Shown here one piece after another: positions 23,337-35,602 of a DNA stretch of 64,000 bases (position 1 is its first letter; every line of letters begins with the position of its first letter). This DNA comes from Neofusicoccum parvum. Its lineage: Eukaryota; Ascomycota; Dothideomycetes; Botryosphaeriales; Botryosphaeriaceae. Position numbers and translations under genes: made by a program. The stretch lies in assembly GCA_020912385.1 (NCBI GenBank), contig CP087219.1:558001-622000 (forward strand), written 5' to 3'. The notes beneath the pieces were generated by a model. The model ran no database searches. It saw only the letters and a program-made list of their open reading frames with translations, and had not been told where the DNA came from.

Positions 23337-25123
23337 GGCGGGCGAGGGTGCGGCGGCGGACGGGAAGGCAGCTATGCGGGCGTTGTGCTGGAGCTGGGCG
23401 CCGGTGCAGTTGTTGTAGGCAGGAGGGAGAGGAGAAGCGACGAGGCCATGTGCGGGAGGAGGAGGGCGATCGGTGGTTGGATGTTGCGGGCAAGCAAGGC
23501 AGCTCCCAAGAATCGCGCACGCGCACGCGTTGGTAGGGCTGGCGGCAGAAAAGCGATCAGTAGCTTTTTATGCTCGTGTCCGCCGCCCCAGGACGGGAAT
23601 TATGACGTTGGCCGCGACAAGTGCCGTGCCAGGGTGAGTTTCCACCAGCTCCATGCAACCAACCACCACCCGTGAGGTACACCGCTGCCACATCACGAGA
23701 GCTTCTTTTCCCCCTCCCGCCCCCGCCGCCTCCCCCCATCCGAATGTCTCGCCTCCGCGGCCCGCTCCCTGCTCGCTAGTCCCCATGCAAGCTCGCCGTT
23801 TCACAGCATGTATATTTTGGACTGTTTCAGTTTCACCACCTGTGCAGATCTCGCAGCGAACCCTAAAAGCATAACAACTGCAGATCGAACTCGTGGTAGC
23901 GAGATGTTTCTTTGTTCTTCGCATCAAGCGGGAATAATAGTAGCTGCTACTTGAACCTCCCTTCCGCTCCTACAATGCGGACTCCGTCGTGTGTATATGT
24001 AATTGTTCCGCTCGTCCCAGCAGCTACTACATCGCACCTCCACCTGTCTTGCTGTCATCATGGTCGCTTGTTCTCAGCTCTTGTACGTGCGCCAGTTCGA
24101 CATGCTGCATTACTACAACTCTCTTCTTTTTCTCCGTTCGCACGTCTTCTGCCGCAAAACAAAACAGGAAAGAAGCTTTTTTATGATTTCGGATGGTGTG
24201 GTGGTTTCGCAGCGCTCAAGTAAGCCAACACAGCCTGTGGTATCAAAGGTGGAAGAAAACAAAAAAGAAGGGAAAACGCGAGGGCAGGGCCGAGAAACGC
24301 AAAAGAAAAGCAGTGTGGGTGGAAGGTGTTGCAAGAGGAAGGAAAGAGAGCAACAAAGGAAAGTGGTGACAGTTGGGTGAGGAGCTATCTCTCTCTCTCG
24401 CTTGGAGGAAGTTGAAAATGTGTGGTGAAGACCAAACGCCCGTGCTTCCGTAGAAGACTCCGGGGGAAGAAGAGGGGAGAAGAAAAGAAGAAAGGGTGCG
24501 CGTCTGCCAATGTCAATGCTCCGCAATGCTAGCCAAAGGAAAAGAAAAAACAGTTTATGCAACGTCCGTCCGAGGACAGCAACAACGCGAAGGCGGAAGG
24601 AAGATGAAGCAGAAAAGAAATCAAAAACGCCCATTTTGCTCTGTGCCGTCCCTCCAAACTTTTATGCCCGTGGTCAGATGGCCGTTCTGTATCGACAGGT
24701 GTCCGCGGAGCTGGTTGCTGGGCAGGCCGCTATGAAGTCGGGCCGGGATGTGGAAGGTGTAAAACTCGTTCTCCAGGAACCAATGCCGTTCTCCTGTCAT
24801 GCAGATTACAGGGATTAAACAGTACAAGTCTAAGCGCCGGTGCGTCCATATAAGGTGCACCAGAAGGTGTATCGGTGGGGTGATGGGGAGGGTGGACGCC
24901 ACGGCGGCGCTGAGGTCACTGCCGAGGACACGGAAAGCGACATTGGATGCAGGGCCTAAGGAAGCTCCTCCAAGGTGGGCAGGTCCTCCAGAATCAGGTC
25001 CTTCACCCAGCGTGTCGTGTTCCTTGCGCGCCGGGACTTCGCCCAGGATTCGTACCATTTGCCTGCTTGGGGGTTCCTATGCCACTTTTAAGTAGCATCT
25101 GATGCTGAACAGATCTATATAAC
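23337..25123. other. Intergenic, 5' region of Sds22 and 3' flank of Psr-like gene
   Basis: 1.8 kb with no convincing ORF. A G/A-rich purine stretch lies at about 24240-24400 and 24470-24620 on the + strand. Confidence 0.5.
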
Positions 25124-27119
25124 TCACAAGGCCACATCCAGCACTAAGCTGACATCGCTGACTTGTTGGCCAGCGAGGTCCTCGAGCACTGGGATGAGAT
25201 CCAGGAGTTCATTATCGTGCGCATCCGAAAACCAACTGCTGATGGGGACGGCGTGTTGCGGATGGAAAATGTATGAGGTCGGCGAGTTGTCAATGATGAT
25301 CGTCTCCTTGAGGTCGCGTCCGACTTGAGAAAGGTCCTAGAATAAGTCAATATGCGATTCCCGGCGGGCTGTAGCAAGATACTCGCCTTCACATAGTTGC
25401 CTTGGTGGTTGTAGCAGCTCTCTCTGAATAGACGGTGGTGGACAACGCCGTGGATATCAAGCTGGTCGAGGAGCGGGTCGCCATACTACAATGCGTCAGG
25501 AGGGTGGGGCTCGGGGGAAAGTGCACAGACTCACCTTTGAGACCGAAGCCGTGAAGACAACAACCTCGTACAGCTCGCCCACACGCTTCATGAAGGCATC
25601 GACACCGGGCCGCTTAATGACATAAACGTTGTGATATTGCCCCTCGATTTCGACGGGGATCGTGAAGTCGGCTTGATGCAAGATCTACCTCAAATTAGTG
25701 GTTGCGGCGCAGCAAAAAAGGAGTAGCCAGCTTACCTTAAAGCTGCTGTGGACCAGGGTCTCGTCCAAGTCCAGAACTAAGCACTTCTTCCCCTTGAACT
25801 CGGGCTTGATAGGTGGCAGAAGCCACTTCTGCGGCGGCTCTGCAGGAGTAACGGCCAGAGAGCTGTCCTGGCTCTGGGGGGTGGATCCAGAAGGAGGCGA
25901 AGTCTGAGCCTGACGATCAACAAGCGGCGGAGGGGGCGGCAGGTCAATCTTTGTCGGGCCTTGCTCCCTCTGCTGCACAGCCTGTCCGCTTGCGTCTTCC
26001 GACATCGAAACCTCGTTCGCGGCAATCGGTATCGATGGGCCTGCGTCGGTCATCTCGATATCTGCATCCCTCGCCTGCTGCTCGGGGGTTCTGTCGGCAA
26101 TCGCTTGTTCTTCCGAGGGAACGACCGGAGTAGGGGCTTGCACATTGACTTGGGGGCCGTCTTCGGCAGCAGCGGAGGTATCCAGGCGGTCAGGCTGAGG
26201 GATAGGAGGAAGCGGTTGATCCAAAGACCTCTTCTCTTGAGCTGAAGCTGATGGGGGTTCCGGGATGGGCTTGTCGGCCTGCGCATCCCCTGACAATGGC
26301 TGCTGCTTCTCAAAGTCCTTCGCAAGCCTATCTCCTGCCTCCGTGGACTTGCCAGCCTTCTCTTCGATCGGTTCCTTCGAGTCGGCAGTGCTAGACTCCG
26401 CCGCGCTCACGTCCTTGTGCTTCGCTGGGGTAGCCGGCGCGGATTGCTTGCGGACCGAGCGTAGTTTCGTAGCCTTCTTGGGCGCCTCGGGCGACTCCTC
26501 TTGTCCAACCACATTACCCTTCTCCGGCACACCACAGCAGTTGAGAATGAGCAAAATCCTCGAAACACCGCTCTTCTTCTTGGGCTGGACCTGAGTGGCA
26601 GGACCGGCCGCGCCAACTGCTTGCGCATTCTCAGGAGCCTTCTCGCTTGTCGCGGCACGCGCCTTTTGGGAGCGCTTGCTGCTCGCAGTGCTCCCAGCAC
26701 GCCGCTTGCCCAAGAAGCTGCGCTTCGAGCCCCGTCCCACGCTCTCAGCTCCATCGCTTACGGTGGCTCCACTCAGCCCAGAACCGCTCGCCGTCGCCTC
26801 CTCGCCAGTTTGCGAACCATGGTGTGGCACGTTGAGGAAAGAGGGTTTCCTCGCGGGCTTGGCTTCCGCACCGGTGGCTTGTTCCGACGTTGATCCAGCA
26901 GCGTTGTCTGACGAAGAGGTAGGGGCGGCGCCTGAGGTGGCTGCGGCGGGGGTTAGCATGTCGTCGCGAGGCAAGGCAGAGGGCGTCGGGATGGAGAGGG
27001 CGAAGGGGCTTACTGTTGCCGTTGGACTGCGGCGCTACCGCCTCGCCATTGTCGTTCGCCGCCGGCTTCTGCACAGCAGTCGACGGATCTGCGGACGACC
27101 GCACAGCCTCTTGGCTCAT
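25124..27119 (-). CDS. psr1: Psr1-type plasma-membrane phosphatase (FCP1/SCP-like HAD family)
   Basis: Five exons: 27119-27014, 26940-25736, 25684-25535, 25485-25387, 25336-25124; 1773 nt, 590 aa. Residues 1-400 are low-complexity and Ser/Ala/Pro-rich, with the Psr landmark [11 protein letters not shown] near residue 180. The catalytic HAD domain begins at about residue 420: [12 protein letters not shown] (nucleophile and acid/base Asp), [31 protein letters not shown] (last catalytic Asp), and ends at [10 protein letters not shown]. Yeast Psr1/Psr2 act in sodium and general stress signalling at the plasma membrane. Intron 4 (25337-25386) begins with GC, not GT. The start is the first ATG; a TTG nine bases upstream is ignored. 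Confidence 0.9.
25337..25386 (-). other. GC-AG intron of the Psr-like gene
   Basis: Exon end AAG is followed by GCGAGT and the intron ends TTCTAG; length 50 nt. Joining AAG to GAC restores the conserved [12 protein letters not shown] sequence, so the GC donor is needed. Confidence 0.8.
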
Positions 27120-28626
27120 GTGGGGCAACGAATGCCTCGAGAGGCTCTCGAGGATCTCAAACTCGGCGGCGGAGCAGGGAATGCAGATGGCGCTCTCCTT
27201 GCTTTGGCGCGTTCGGGCGTGGTTGTGGAGTTATGAGGCTTCCAAAAGCAGCAACCCGGGCGGAGCGGTGGGCGTTTCGGTCGAGAGGGTGGACGGGGGC
27301 AGCTTGTCTGCGCGCGCGCTGCGGGTGCTGTCCAGCGCTGCAGCTTCGGGCGGGCGGTTGAGCAGGATCGCGTTCTTGAGCGTCGAGGGGAGCCGGAGGG
27401 AGAGTGATGGCAGTCGCTGCGCGGGCGACGATGGGTTGGGAGGCTGGGATACTCCGTGAATCGCTCGCTAACCGAAATGAGAGTCGCAGCCAGTCACGGG
27501 CGGCTGGGTCTTCCAGCGGGCCTGGGCGGGCAGCGTGCGATGACGAAACGCGTTGGAGCACTCTGCGGAAGGTGAGGAGCGAGGGCAGCACGGTGGTGGC
27601 AGCTAGGTGCGGTAAGGTAGGGGAGTGTGCAGCAGCCGGAGTGCAGGGCAGGGCGAGAGGCTGACTGACGAGCGTGGGCGACGGGCGGCCGGTCGGGGCG
27701 ACTGCCGCTTCGAGGTTCTAGGCTCTGGGAGCGGCCGCTCTGCGGAAGTGAGGTGCGCAGCAATCAGGGCGGGCACAAGCAGCGGGCGCTGGCATCTGGT
27801 AAGTTGCGGGCCCGGGGAGCTTGTGAATTGAGCGACGAGGAACGGCCATGCACTCCGGCCAACTATTGGATCGCCCCAAGCCAATGAGCGCGCCCCGGCC
27901 GCCAAACAGGCCGCTGCCGGCACACGAGTCGGCCAGCACGCAGCCGACGCAGCGCGCGCGCTCTCCAACACCACGCCCAGCGCCGTTTCCGCGGGCCTCC
28001 GCCTCACCGCAGCGCGCGCGCCGTTGCGCCTGCGCTGCCAGACCTGCGCGCTCCACGCAGAGTCAGGACGCGCTGTGATCGTCGCGGCGTCGTGCAGCAC
28101 GGCCAGAGGCTGATCAGCGTTGGCGGCGGCGGTTATTTTAGGCCTGGGCGGCACGAAGCCAATGGCCGGCCGCGCGCCCGAAAGCGTCACACTGCGAGCC
28201 GGCGCCATGCGCCTGCATCTGGGCAATCTGCCGACTCGCAGCAGGGGTCGTGCAGCCCGTCATCAAAACTCCTGAATGCGCGCGCCAGTCGGCCAGCTCC
28301 CAGCGGCGACGGGCGCGACGGTGCGACCACGCGAGGGCGATAAGCTACGCTTGCGGGCCACACTGCGCGCGACGCACACGCTGCCAGGCTGCCCAGATAG
28401 ACTCGCGAGCCTTCGGCTATTGCCACGCCGAGAGATCGAACTGTGGACCAATCGTTCATTTCCAGGTACCCGGGCTGCCTTTCAGCCAGGTACGCGCCGG
28501 CGTACGAGTGCATCGTGTCCCAAAGCTGCAAAAAAGACCCGCCGCTTAATATTCCCGCCCGAACGCCTACGTAGTGCAGAATCCCCAGACCACCAGCCTT
28601 TGCTTACGCAGGATCGCTTTTTTTCC
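27120..28626. other. Intergenic, GC-rich
   Basis: 1.5 kb between the Psr-like start and the Ilv3 stop. Long open frames exist in several phases but have Arg/Ala/Pro-rich compositional sequence only. Confidence 0.5.
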
Positions 28627-30499
28627 TTAGACAATAACGGGCACGTCCTCCGCGTCCGTGATGCACCCCTGGCTGGCGTCCTTCACCAGCTTCGAGTACT
28701 TGGACAGCACGCCCTTGTTGTACTTGAGCGGCGGCGCCACCCAGGCCGCCTTCCGCTTCGCCAGCTCCTCCTCGCTGACGTGCAGGTTCATCTCGTTCGT
28801 CTCGGCGTCGATGGAAATCTCGTCGCCGTTCTGCACCAGGCCAATGGGGCCACCCACCTGCGCCTCTGGCACAATGTGGCCGATCAGGAATCCGTGGGAG
28901 CCACCGCTGAAGCGGCCGTCCGTGATGAGGGCGACGTCCTGGCCCAAGCCCGCCCCCATAATGGCAGAGCTAGGCTTCAGCATTTCCGGCATGCCCGGAC
29001 CGCCCTTAGGACCCTCGTATCGGATAACCACCACCGTCTTCTCGCCCTTCTTGATCTCGCCCTTCTCGAGCGCAGTGATGAAGTCGTCCTCGGCGTCGTA
29101 GCACTTGGCCTTGCCGACGAACCGCAGACCCTCCTTGCCAGTAATCTTACCAACGCAACCGCCGGGAGCGAGACTGCCACGCAGAATCTGCAGGTGACCA
29201 GTCGGTTTGATGGGGTTGCTCAGGGGACGGATGATCTGCTGATCCTTGGGGAAGGACGGTGCGTTCTCCACGTTCTGCTTCAGCGTCTTGCCCGTAACCG
29301 TCATTTGGGAACCGTCGACGAGACCCTCGCCGATCAGGAACTTGATCAGAGAAGGAGTGCCACCAATGTCGAACAGGTCGGCCATTACGTACTTGCCGGA
29401 AGGCTTGAGGTCCGCGAGGAAAGGAGTGCGGTCGCTCACAGCCTGGAAGTCGTCGATGGTGAGCTTCATGCCCAAGGAGTCGGCAATGGCGATCAAGTGA
29501 AGGACAGCGTTGGTAGAGCCACCGGTGATGGTGATGAGAACCATGGCGTTCTCGAAAGCTTGCCGAGTCATGATATCACGAGGGCGGAGGTCCAGCTTGA
29601 GAAGGTTCTTAATGGCGCCACCAGCAGCCAGGCACTCCAGACGCTTGGCCTGGGACTCGGCAGGGTTGGTGGAGGATCCAGGCAGAGTCATGCCCATGAT
29701 TTCAATAGCGCTGGCCATGGTGTTTGCGGTATACATGCCACCGCAGGCACCACCGCCGGGGCAAGCGTGCCTGATGATGTCGAAGCGCTCCTCCTCCTTA
29801 ATCTCGCCGGTGATGAATTGACCATAAGCCTGGAAAGCAGAGACAATGTCCAGCTTGGGGTTCGAGGGCATCTTGCCGCAGCCAGGCTCGATGGTGCCGC
29901 CGTAGACCATGAGGGAAGGGCGGTTGACACGGCCCATGGCCATCATGACACCAGGCATGTTCTTGTCGCAGCCAGGAATGGAGATGTTCGCGTCGTACCA
30001 CTGGCCGTTCATAACGGTCTCAATGGAGTCGGCGATCAGGTCTCTCGACTGGAGCGAATACCTCATGCCCTTTGTGCCCATGGAAATTCCGTCACTGACA
30101 CCAATTGTATTGAACTGCATGCCAACAAGGCCGGCACGCTGGACGCCCTCCTTGATCTTGTTGTTGAGCTCGAGCAGGTGCATGTTGCACGGGTTGCCGG
30201 AGTACCAGACGGACGAGATGCCGACCTGGGCCTTGTTCATGTCCTCCTCCTTCAGGCCGGTGGCGTAGAGCATGGCTTGCGAGGCGCCCTGCGACTTGGG
30301 CTGGGTGATGGCACGGCTGACCTTGTTGAGGCCTTCATCGCTGCGGCGGGCGGCGGTCGAGGAGAGCGCCCTCCTGTCATATGATGGTCAATGGCTGGCA
30401 ATTGAAGCTGTGGCTCATGGGCACTCACACCGTGCGCCACTGCGTCCTGGCGCGCATTGCCGGCCGCATGGGCACCTGGGCTATCCTAGGAAGAAGCAT
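28627..30499 (-). CDS. ilv3: Dihydroxy-acid dehydratase, mitochondrial (branched-chain amino acid synthesis)
   Basis: Exons 30499-30429 and 30373-28627 (intron 55 nt); 605 aa. The first 40 residues are Arg/Ala/Ser-rich without acids ([20 protein letters not shown]), a mitochondrial presequence split by the intron. The body is a full-length IlvD/Edd protein. Fe-S cluster cysteines are visible in GNPCNMH (Cys86), [10 protein letters not shown] (Cys159) and [16 protein letters not shown]. The enzyme converts dihydroxy acids to 2-oxo acids, the third step to Val, Ile and Leu. The C-terminus ends DAEDVPVIV, typical of the family. Confidence 0.96.
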
Positions 30500-31794
30500 G
30501 GCGATGGTGCTGTGAGGAGCTCCTCCAGCAAAACCTCGAGATGAGTCGATTGAGCCTCCAAGAAATTTCGCGGGTCGGGATGTGACTCAGCGAATGAAGC
30601 TGGAGATAATTATTCTGCGTGCCCTGGCTGGCTTAGCGCTGGAGCTTGCGAGCCGCCGACTCCGACCTCGGAGCCGCGGGGCTCGTTCCACGCTCGCCTC
30701 CCCGGCAACTCAGCTCGCCTCTCCATCAACACGCAGCATTCCGCCATTGCGATGAGTGCAGGCGGGCTTGCGGCTGAACATCGCGGCGCTTCCTTCTCGC
30801 GTCTCTTTCTCCTCCGTCGTCGAGGGAAACTGCCGCAACCTCTCGCCCGCCGACGCGCACTTCTCATCCAAGGCACGGCTGCTTCAAAGAACTGAGGACA
30901 CGCGCAAGCGGTAGCGAAGAGACTCCTCGGATAGCTCTGCCAGTGAACCCGAGTTTCCGTCGTTCTCTGCGGCTCTCACTCCATGCCATGGGTAGTGCGA
31001 AACCCGTCCACCAATCTGAACCGAGGGCGCCGTCGTGCAAGCCAAGCCCGTTGCGACAGCACCTGGCTCCTCGTGTCGTCACTCGCACGACTGCATTTCA
31101 ACTCCTGTCGCATGGCCGGTTTCTTGTCTTCCCCACCCATCGCGCGCTCGTGAACTTGTCGGTACCACAGTCGCGTTCGCAGTCGCCTGTTTCACCATCA
31201 TACCCGAGCCCGTTAACGCTCCCCCGTTATTGCAAATCCGCGTGAGCCAGCTGCCTCAGCACACCGACCAGATGTCAGCACGCCCCTCTCTCCCTATGCA
31301 AATTGCAAACCGGTGAGACGCTGCAGTGGCCGCGGCATGGGAAATCCGCCTGTCCTGTTTGCGCAAGGCGGGAGCGGAGCTTGGACTTCACAATTTACTG
31401 GAAATTTGCTTGCAATAATCAACCATCCCGCCGGATCAGTCTCAAACAAGCCAATCACTAAGCAATATGAGGACATGCTAGATGACACCGGTGGCTACAA
31501 CCGCTGCTTTGGCCTAGATTCCCGCCATTTAACCATTCAATGCCCTACTTGCGGCCGGCAGCCACCTCCAGCTGCAAGCCCATCCGTGCCGGAAGGTTGA
31601 TACGGCCTCTTGTCAATCTGCCACAGACACTCTTGTCGACAGGGGGCCCACCCGCCAAATCGATGCTCCACTGCGTTTCCACACTGCATGCTCATTAATG
31701 CACCGCTCGAATTTCTGCGCCTCGTCTTGGTCCTCATCTTGCCGTGCAGATCCAGAATCATATCGGCTTCCACCCGCTGCTTACCTCATCAGCC
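30500..31794. other. Intergenic, Ilv3 upstream region
   Basis: 1.3 kb with no gene I can support. Confidence 0.5.
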
Positions 31795-31817
31795 AGTCCT
31801 ATGGTCTAGTGGTATGA

Positions 31818-31870
31818 GTAAGTCATCTCGCTGCTCGCCGGTGCCCGTACCGCATTCTAATCCCGCCCAG
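31818..31870 (+). other. Spliceosomal-type intron in tRNA-Val D arm (24/25)
   Basis: 53 nt, GTAAGT donor, CTAAT branch, CCCAG end. It splits the third D-stem base pair, so the D stem needs its removal. Confidence 0.75.
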
Positions 31871-31937
31871 CGTTCGCTTCACAGCAATCTCTCCGCCTGC
31901 GAGACTTCTTGGAGCGCGAAAGGTCCTGGGTTCGATC

Positions 31938-31992
31938 GTAAGTCTTCTGCCGCCGGCCGTGAGGAAGAGAGTCGTGTCTAACAGTGACTTAG
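31938..31992 (+). other. Spliceosomal-type intron in tRNA-Val T arm (60/61)
   Basis: 55 nt, GTAAGT donor, CTAAC branch, TTAG end. It separates the T loop from the 3' half of the T stem and the 3' acceptor strand. Confidence 0.78.
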
Positions 31993-32019
31993 CCCAGTGG
32001 GACTACAAGCACAACTTGA

Positions 32020-32025
32020 TTTTTT
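32020..32025 (+). terminator. Candidate Pol III T6 terminator for tRNA-Val
   Basis: Six consecutive T, 15 nt past the discriminator base, as expected for a Pol III unit covering the whole interrupted gene. Confidence 0.65.
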
Positions 32026-35000
32026 GGCCAATGGAGCTTTCGTGGGCCTGTCTTTCTCTTGACTGTTCTCTCACGGCTCCGCAGGATCCTCTCTTTTCTT
32101 TTCTTTTTCCTTCCGCAAGCCCTCACCCGCAGGGCTGCGGTTTTGTGGGTACAACGCAGACTTCTTGACTCGCTTGCCATTCCCCGCTCGCGGCGCATCG
32201 CCAACTCAACACCACACCAGCGCAACACATCATGCATGCAGCAGCCTCGGCATTGTCCCCCATTGGCTCGGCGGGCTGCGCAGAACAATGGACATCGCAG
32301 ACGATCCTCGACGCAGCAACAGTTGTCAAGAGGCGTTCTCCACGTCTTCCAGCTCCGGCGACCTGCACTGTGGAACCGAACACGTCCGTCCGTGGAAATT
32401 GCTCCGAGGTGCCAGCAAACAGGTTACGGAATGGTGGGGTGATGGCTTTGCTAACGAAAACCGGAATTCTTGCTGGCATTGAACATCTTGCATGTGCTAC
32501 AGAGGGCCGCTGGATCCGATGGCTCACGCCGGTTGCTCTCCACAAGCACAACTGCATGAGGAATTGGAGCATTCGTCCGGATAGAGTTTGCTTTATCATG
32601 TGTGTCAAAATATTCTGGATAAGCGTTTCAACTCACGACGAGCTATGACTCGATATCGGATGAGGGCACACATGTTTTCCGCGCTAGCCGTCACCTAGAT
32701 GATCTACCTGTAGTTGAAGGACAGAAGTTTGGCTAACCCTAACTGCACTCCCTTCCCGGCCAGAAGAGGTATCCTGGAGCCAAGCATTGACTGGCTTACA
32801 GCAGCACGGCACACACCACCGGAAGCTGGCGTTCATCGCAACCGTAAAGGCATGCTGAAGAAGCTGCAGAGCCTATTCAAACGAGTGCCCATCTCAGTGA
32901 TTGGCTCTGTCCGATGAGCATCACTGTGCAAGAATGATTAGTGTCTTTGAGGAGCAATCCGGCGGCAGCGCAGGAAAATTGCCACTGAAGTTTTTCTTAT
33001 CAACCAGAGAAAGTGATAAGTACCATTGCTCTGTCAGAGAGATTACTGTAGAGACTGAGGTGAGTACAACTACTACTACGGAAATTCATAGGATGATGAG
33101 GAGATCCTATAATCTACACAAAATACTACACTATAATTCCACCCGTGCCACCTTTCAACTCTTGATCAAGAGATACACCATGCATGTTGCCATTCACGTT
33201 CAATCTAATGCTTTCGAAAAGTTCCACATGCACCTTCATTCCGGGTGCACTCCCGTTGACCTCGTATGCACCCCCAAATCACCCGCCTACCTCCCTACAA
33301 AAGTCTCCAATACTCACCTGCGGTGTTACTTTCCATGAGCCAGCCATTAACGGCATAGCAAGTTTGAAAATTCATACCCTTCTCATCAATTAGTGGAGCT
33401 GAAACGTACGCTTTACAAGATAGCTCTCCTGAGTGATGGAAATCTCTGCGAGTACTGCTTTCGGCTGTGGTCCGGCTTCGGTTCGATGACAACGAACTGT
33501 GTGGTTTGATCTCTTCTGGATCGGAGCTCTGTCACACTTCCGATACCGATATATGGTGCGATAGTCGCAGTGAGAGGGGTGAAGGATGCTTAGTGCCATC
33601 TACGGGTGCTAATGATGGAAAGTATCGGGGCCTTGACGGAGAGGAAGAGATGTCTTGTGAATTGCTAAGAGGTATTTTGTCCTTTCATGTTGGGTTGTGA
33701 TAAGAGAGATGTCTACTCCACGCTTCGGAAGAGGACAGTCAGCTTCTTCCCAGATTATGCACTTTGGTCTGGTGGCTCACTGTCTTTCGAGCTGCAGAAT
33801 TGGTTTGAGATAAAGGAGGATAACCCTTTGAAGCTGGTCCTTGCTTCGGAGCTCGCGTGCTCCCGCATGTTTCTCCACCAAGTGACTGTGTTCCTGATAC
33901 CCCTGAAATTCAAGGTTGAGGCCCTCACACCATCAACACTCCCTTCATCACATTCTGACCTCTGACAACTGCCCCCCTTCCTTTTTTTTTTATAGGCCCG
34001 AGTAGAAACCCTCCAGAATTCCATCCATCCCTGCTCCAAGGGGAGGTCAGTACGTTGCCGTATTTCTCGTGAGGCATGTGTCCAGTGTTTTGGACGCGTG
34101 TATGGCACGCTGGGCCATACACTTGAACACACTAGTAGAAATGCAGCGGGGCTGCGCCTTCAAGGTCTTAAGTCAGACTCTTTGCAGGGCTGTCATATCA
34201 CCACGAGCATCAAAATTCAATTCAGACATCAAGCACGCACCACTCTCTCCAATATGCACTCTCATGATATTGATGACCAGCCCTCTATCCTCGAGCTCTC
34301 AGAATTCTACAACATTTGGGCGTCCTTCTCCCGACGTCTCAATGCCACACCGAGATATGACTTTTAGTGCTGAGACAAAGTTAAAGGAACGGTATTTATT
34401 GGATGCGCCATCCCCCTTGAAGCCTGAATATGAAAATATAGAAACGCTCACTTCCCAATTATGACGGGGTTGTTGAACCTCAAAGATATGAGGCAAAAAT
34501 GCCGCCCAGCAGTAATGCCTGAAGTCGATGATGGGCAAAATCAAGGCTTGAAAGTGAAGCTGGCATCAGTCAGTGCATGTTGCGAGTATCTGTCCGGAGC
34601 AGATTCGGGGAAAGTGTCACCCTCAATTGCAAAAGACACAGGTCTGGATGGTCTGTATGTCGGAACATCCAGTCTGAGCGTCTCGAAGCGCTGTTGAAGA
34701 CATGAACGATAGCTTGCAACTTAGCTTCGATAACGAACTCCCTCCACAGCCCTTCCCGATCACCGCTGCCAGTCAGGTCATCGGCCCATGCGCACCATCC
34801 TGGCAACCGGCCCACAGTCTATCAACCATCGAACCAACCCATCATCACACTGCTCTCGGTTATCCCCCGTTCCCGTGCCCGACCAAACTACCCGCAAACC
34901 CAACCGCACCTTTTCAAGCACAAAAGACACTGTCACCTCCTCCAAATAACCTGAGCCATCTGCCAGTGCCGTCAAAGTAAACCGAAGGCGGGAAGAGGAG

Positions 35001-35602
35001 GAGGAGGAGGAGGAGGAGGAGGAGGAGGAGGGGGGGGGAGGAGAAATACCTCGTAAGTATAGCATCGAAAACCTGATGGGTATTTGATTACTGTGAAACA
35101 TCATGGACAAAGAACCAATCATAGAGGGGCATATGATCTCTTGATATTCATGCCCAGGGTGAAGGGACCGTACGAGCGTGGTATATATTTTGGACGGCAC
35201 AAGGCTCGCGCTGGGTGGTCATCGAGCCGTCGAGAAAGGTCAGGGCGGTCTACTTACATGCTTTAGCAATTAATCCAGGAATACCAAAGTATTAGCTCAG
35301 CAATCTTTGTGTGAAAAAGGGTGAAGAGGCCAGGGGGACTATGGGTGGACGTGATGCTGATGATGGAATGTATCATTCCTGGGGTACGGCGAGTATGGCA
35401 TAACATCAGACAGTAGGCACATCTTGGAACGATATCAAAAGAAAAGATATGCAAAAGGCCAATAATTCAGTACTGCCTACGCAGCGATGCCAGTTATGAT
35501 TTGCAAAATCTACCGAGCTCAAATTCTGCCAACCGAGATGAAGCCAAATCACCAACCTACGTGTACGCCAGGTCCGCAATCAAATGTCGTAAAAGCCGCA
35601 AC
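32026..35602. other. Gene-poor region between tRNA-Val and the zinc transporter
   Basis: 3.6 kb with many short ORFs and no family signal. Contains the GGA repeat listed below. Confidence 0.5.
34996..35040. repeat. (GGA)n microsatellite followed by poly-G
   Basis: About eleven GGA/GAG triplets run into a stretch of nine or more G. Confidence 0.85.

Larger units (their letters stand above)
31795..32005 (+). tRNA. tRNA-Val(CAC) interrupted three times: D arm, anticodon loop, T arm
   Basis: Exons 31795-31817, 31871-31883, 31915-31937, 31993-32005; mature length 72 nt. With all inserts removed every stem is intact: acceptor AGTCCTA/TGGGACT (7/7, one G-U), D stem GTC/GAC, anticodon stem TTCGC/GCGAA (5/5), loop TTCACAC with anticodon CAC, T stem CTGGG/CCCAG (5/5), T loop TTCGATC, discriminator A. 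The 31-nt insert 31884-31914 is at 37/38, the normal tRNA intron site. The inserts at 24/25 (53 nt) and 60/61 (55 nt) both start GTAAGT, contain CTAAT or CTAAC 10-11 nt before the end, and finish in AG. A box is intact; the B box keeps GGTTCGATC. A T6 run follows 14 nt downstream. An alternative is a recent pseudogene hit by mobile introns. Confidence 0.85.

Noticed and set aside
28276..30384. 702-codon open frame on + strand
   Set aside because: Antisense of Ilv3; no domain of its own.
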